From contig JAEWWJ010000108.1 in NCBI GenBank assembly GCA_023396415.1, forward strand, positions 1 through 23,324: a stretch of 23,324 nucleotides of DNA, given 5' to 3'. Below the pieces are notes generated by a model. The model was not told where the DNA came from. It searched no databases and saw only the letters and a list, made by a program, of their open reading frames with translations. This document shows, piece by piece, positions 22,705 to 23,324 of the stretch. How positions within the stretch are numbered: the stretch's first letter is position 1; the number at the start of each line of letters is the position of its first letter. Origin of the DNA: Bacteroidota bacterium (GTDB lineage Bacteria > Bacteroidota > Bacteroidia > Bacteroidales > F082). The position numbers and the translations under genes are program-made.

Positions 22705-23324
22705 TTATTCTATACCACTGAAGTGTTTCATAAACTGCACCCTTTCGTAAGCGGCAGGATTTTCGGCTTTTTTCACGCTCATGCGACCAATAAATTGGTC
22801 GAGCGTTTTAAAATTGTGTTGGTCCATATACACTGCTATTTCATCCAGCATCAGTTGCACCTCTTTGAAACCTTTTTTGTAAATCACTGAGGCCACTTGA
22901 ACAGCCTTAGCACCGGCAAGCAACTGCTTGATAACCGCTTTTCCATCGTGAATGCCGGTAGAAGCAGCAATGTCGCATTGCACTTGCGATGAGAGCATGG
23001 CCACCCAACGCAAAGAAGTTGACAACTCGGCAGGGGTGCTGAATACATTGGTAGCTTTCACTTCAAAGCGGTCAATGTCAATATCGGGCGAAAAAAATCT
23101 GTTAAACAAAACCAAGCCCGAAATGCCGGTCCAGGAAAGCTTGAGTGCCATTTTTGCCATTCCGGAAAAGTAATAGCTCACTTTGGCACTTATCGGTATT
23201 TTAACCGTTTTGGTAATTTTTTCTAGAATGTCAAAATATAAAGCCTCGTTTTGTTCTCCGCTTTTAGTAGGATCAGAGGGCAAAACAAAAATATTCAGCT
23301 CCAAAGCATCGGCTCCCGCTTCTT
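22705..23324 (-). CDS. Dihydroorotate dehydrogenase-like protein, C-terminal part (runs off the right edge)
   Basis: The last 206 residues of a TIM-barrel flavoprotein. The frame is still open at the window end (EAGADALELN...), so the start lies beyond it. Typical features are ALELNIF early in the barrel, IPISAKVSYYF with the FMN-contacting Lys, a GLVLFNRFF strand, and the phosphate-binding AASTGIHDGKAVIKQLLAGAKAVQVAS near the end. The C terminus YERVQFMKHFSGIE resembles the Bacteroidetes 'dihydroorotate dehydrogenase-like' group, which is distinct from the biosynthetic PyrD. Whether it oxidises dihydroorotate or another pyrimidine (as PreA does) cannot be told, and the catalytic Cys or Ser region is not clear in the visible part. 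Confidence 0.82.
   Translation of the reverse strand, partial: EAGADALELNIFVLPSDPTKSGEQNEALYFDILEKITKTVKIPISAKVSYYFSGMAKMALKLSWTGISGLVLFNRFFSPDIDIDRFEVKATNVFSTPAELSTSLRWVAMLSSQVQCDIAASTGIHDGKAVIKQLLAGAKAVQVASVIYKKGFKEVQLMLDEIAVYMDQHNFKTLDQFIGRMSVKKAENPAAYERVQFMKHFSGIE

Overview
The window looks like ordinary core chromosome of an anaerobic or fermentative member of the Bacteroidetes (Bacteroidia-like). The lineage call rests on four things read from the sequence. First, a sodium-pump methylmalonyl-CoA decarboxylase gene set. Second, a secreted M1 peptidase ending in a type IX secretion (Por) sorting domain. Third, lipoproteins and an SbsA-Ig protein of Bacteroidetes type. Fourth, repeated upstream matches to the Bacteroidetes promoter (-33 TTTG, -7 TAnnTTTG) in an AT-rich background. 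I saw no rRNA, tRNA, CRISPR array, insertion sequence or prophage gene.

Layout. Positions 1-4937 form a rightward block: the 3' part of the carboxyltransferase gene, an OadG-like anchor, a biotin carrier and the beta channel subunit (together a Na+-exporting decarboxylase). Uridine kinase, a seven-repeat propeller lipoprotein and a DUF1289 protein follow, and the block ends at a strong hairpin terminator. Positions 5033-9609 read leftward: tolC, then a macA/hlyD-type adaptor, then tsaB, then a basic, coiled-coil, histone-H1-like protein of unknown function. The divergent gap between tolC and the M1 peptidase (9610-9864) is the richest regulatory stretch. It holds a consensus Bacteroidetes promoter, a possible sigma-54 element, a 16-bp operator-like direct repeat exactly 42 bp apart and a perfect 16-bp GC-rich palindrome.

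Positions 9865-13371 form a rightward operon: M1 peptidase, an AlkD-family DNA glycosylase and a small lipoprotein, the last two overlapping by 4 bp. Positions 13414-15862 are leftward: an MFS exporter-like protein and a ROK-family protein lacking the usual zinc motif. Adenine deaminase (16031-17668) and an ArsR-type regulator with a C-terminal cysteine cluster (17845-18147) read right. An Ig-like envelope protein reads left (18246-20114), divergent from mutS2 (20229-22646). A bidirectional terminator then separates mutS2 from the 3' end of a dihydroorotate-dehydrogenase-like gene that runs off the right edge.

I did not find a clear undescribed multi-gene system. The best leads are the tolC control region (with an adaptor and outer-membrane channel but no inner-membrane pump beside them), the H1-like basic protein, and the ArsR protein with its cysteine cluster and paired inverted repeats.
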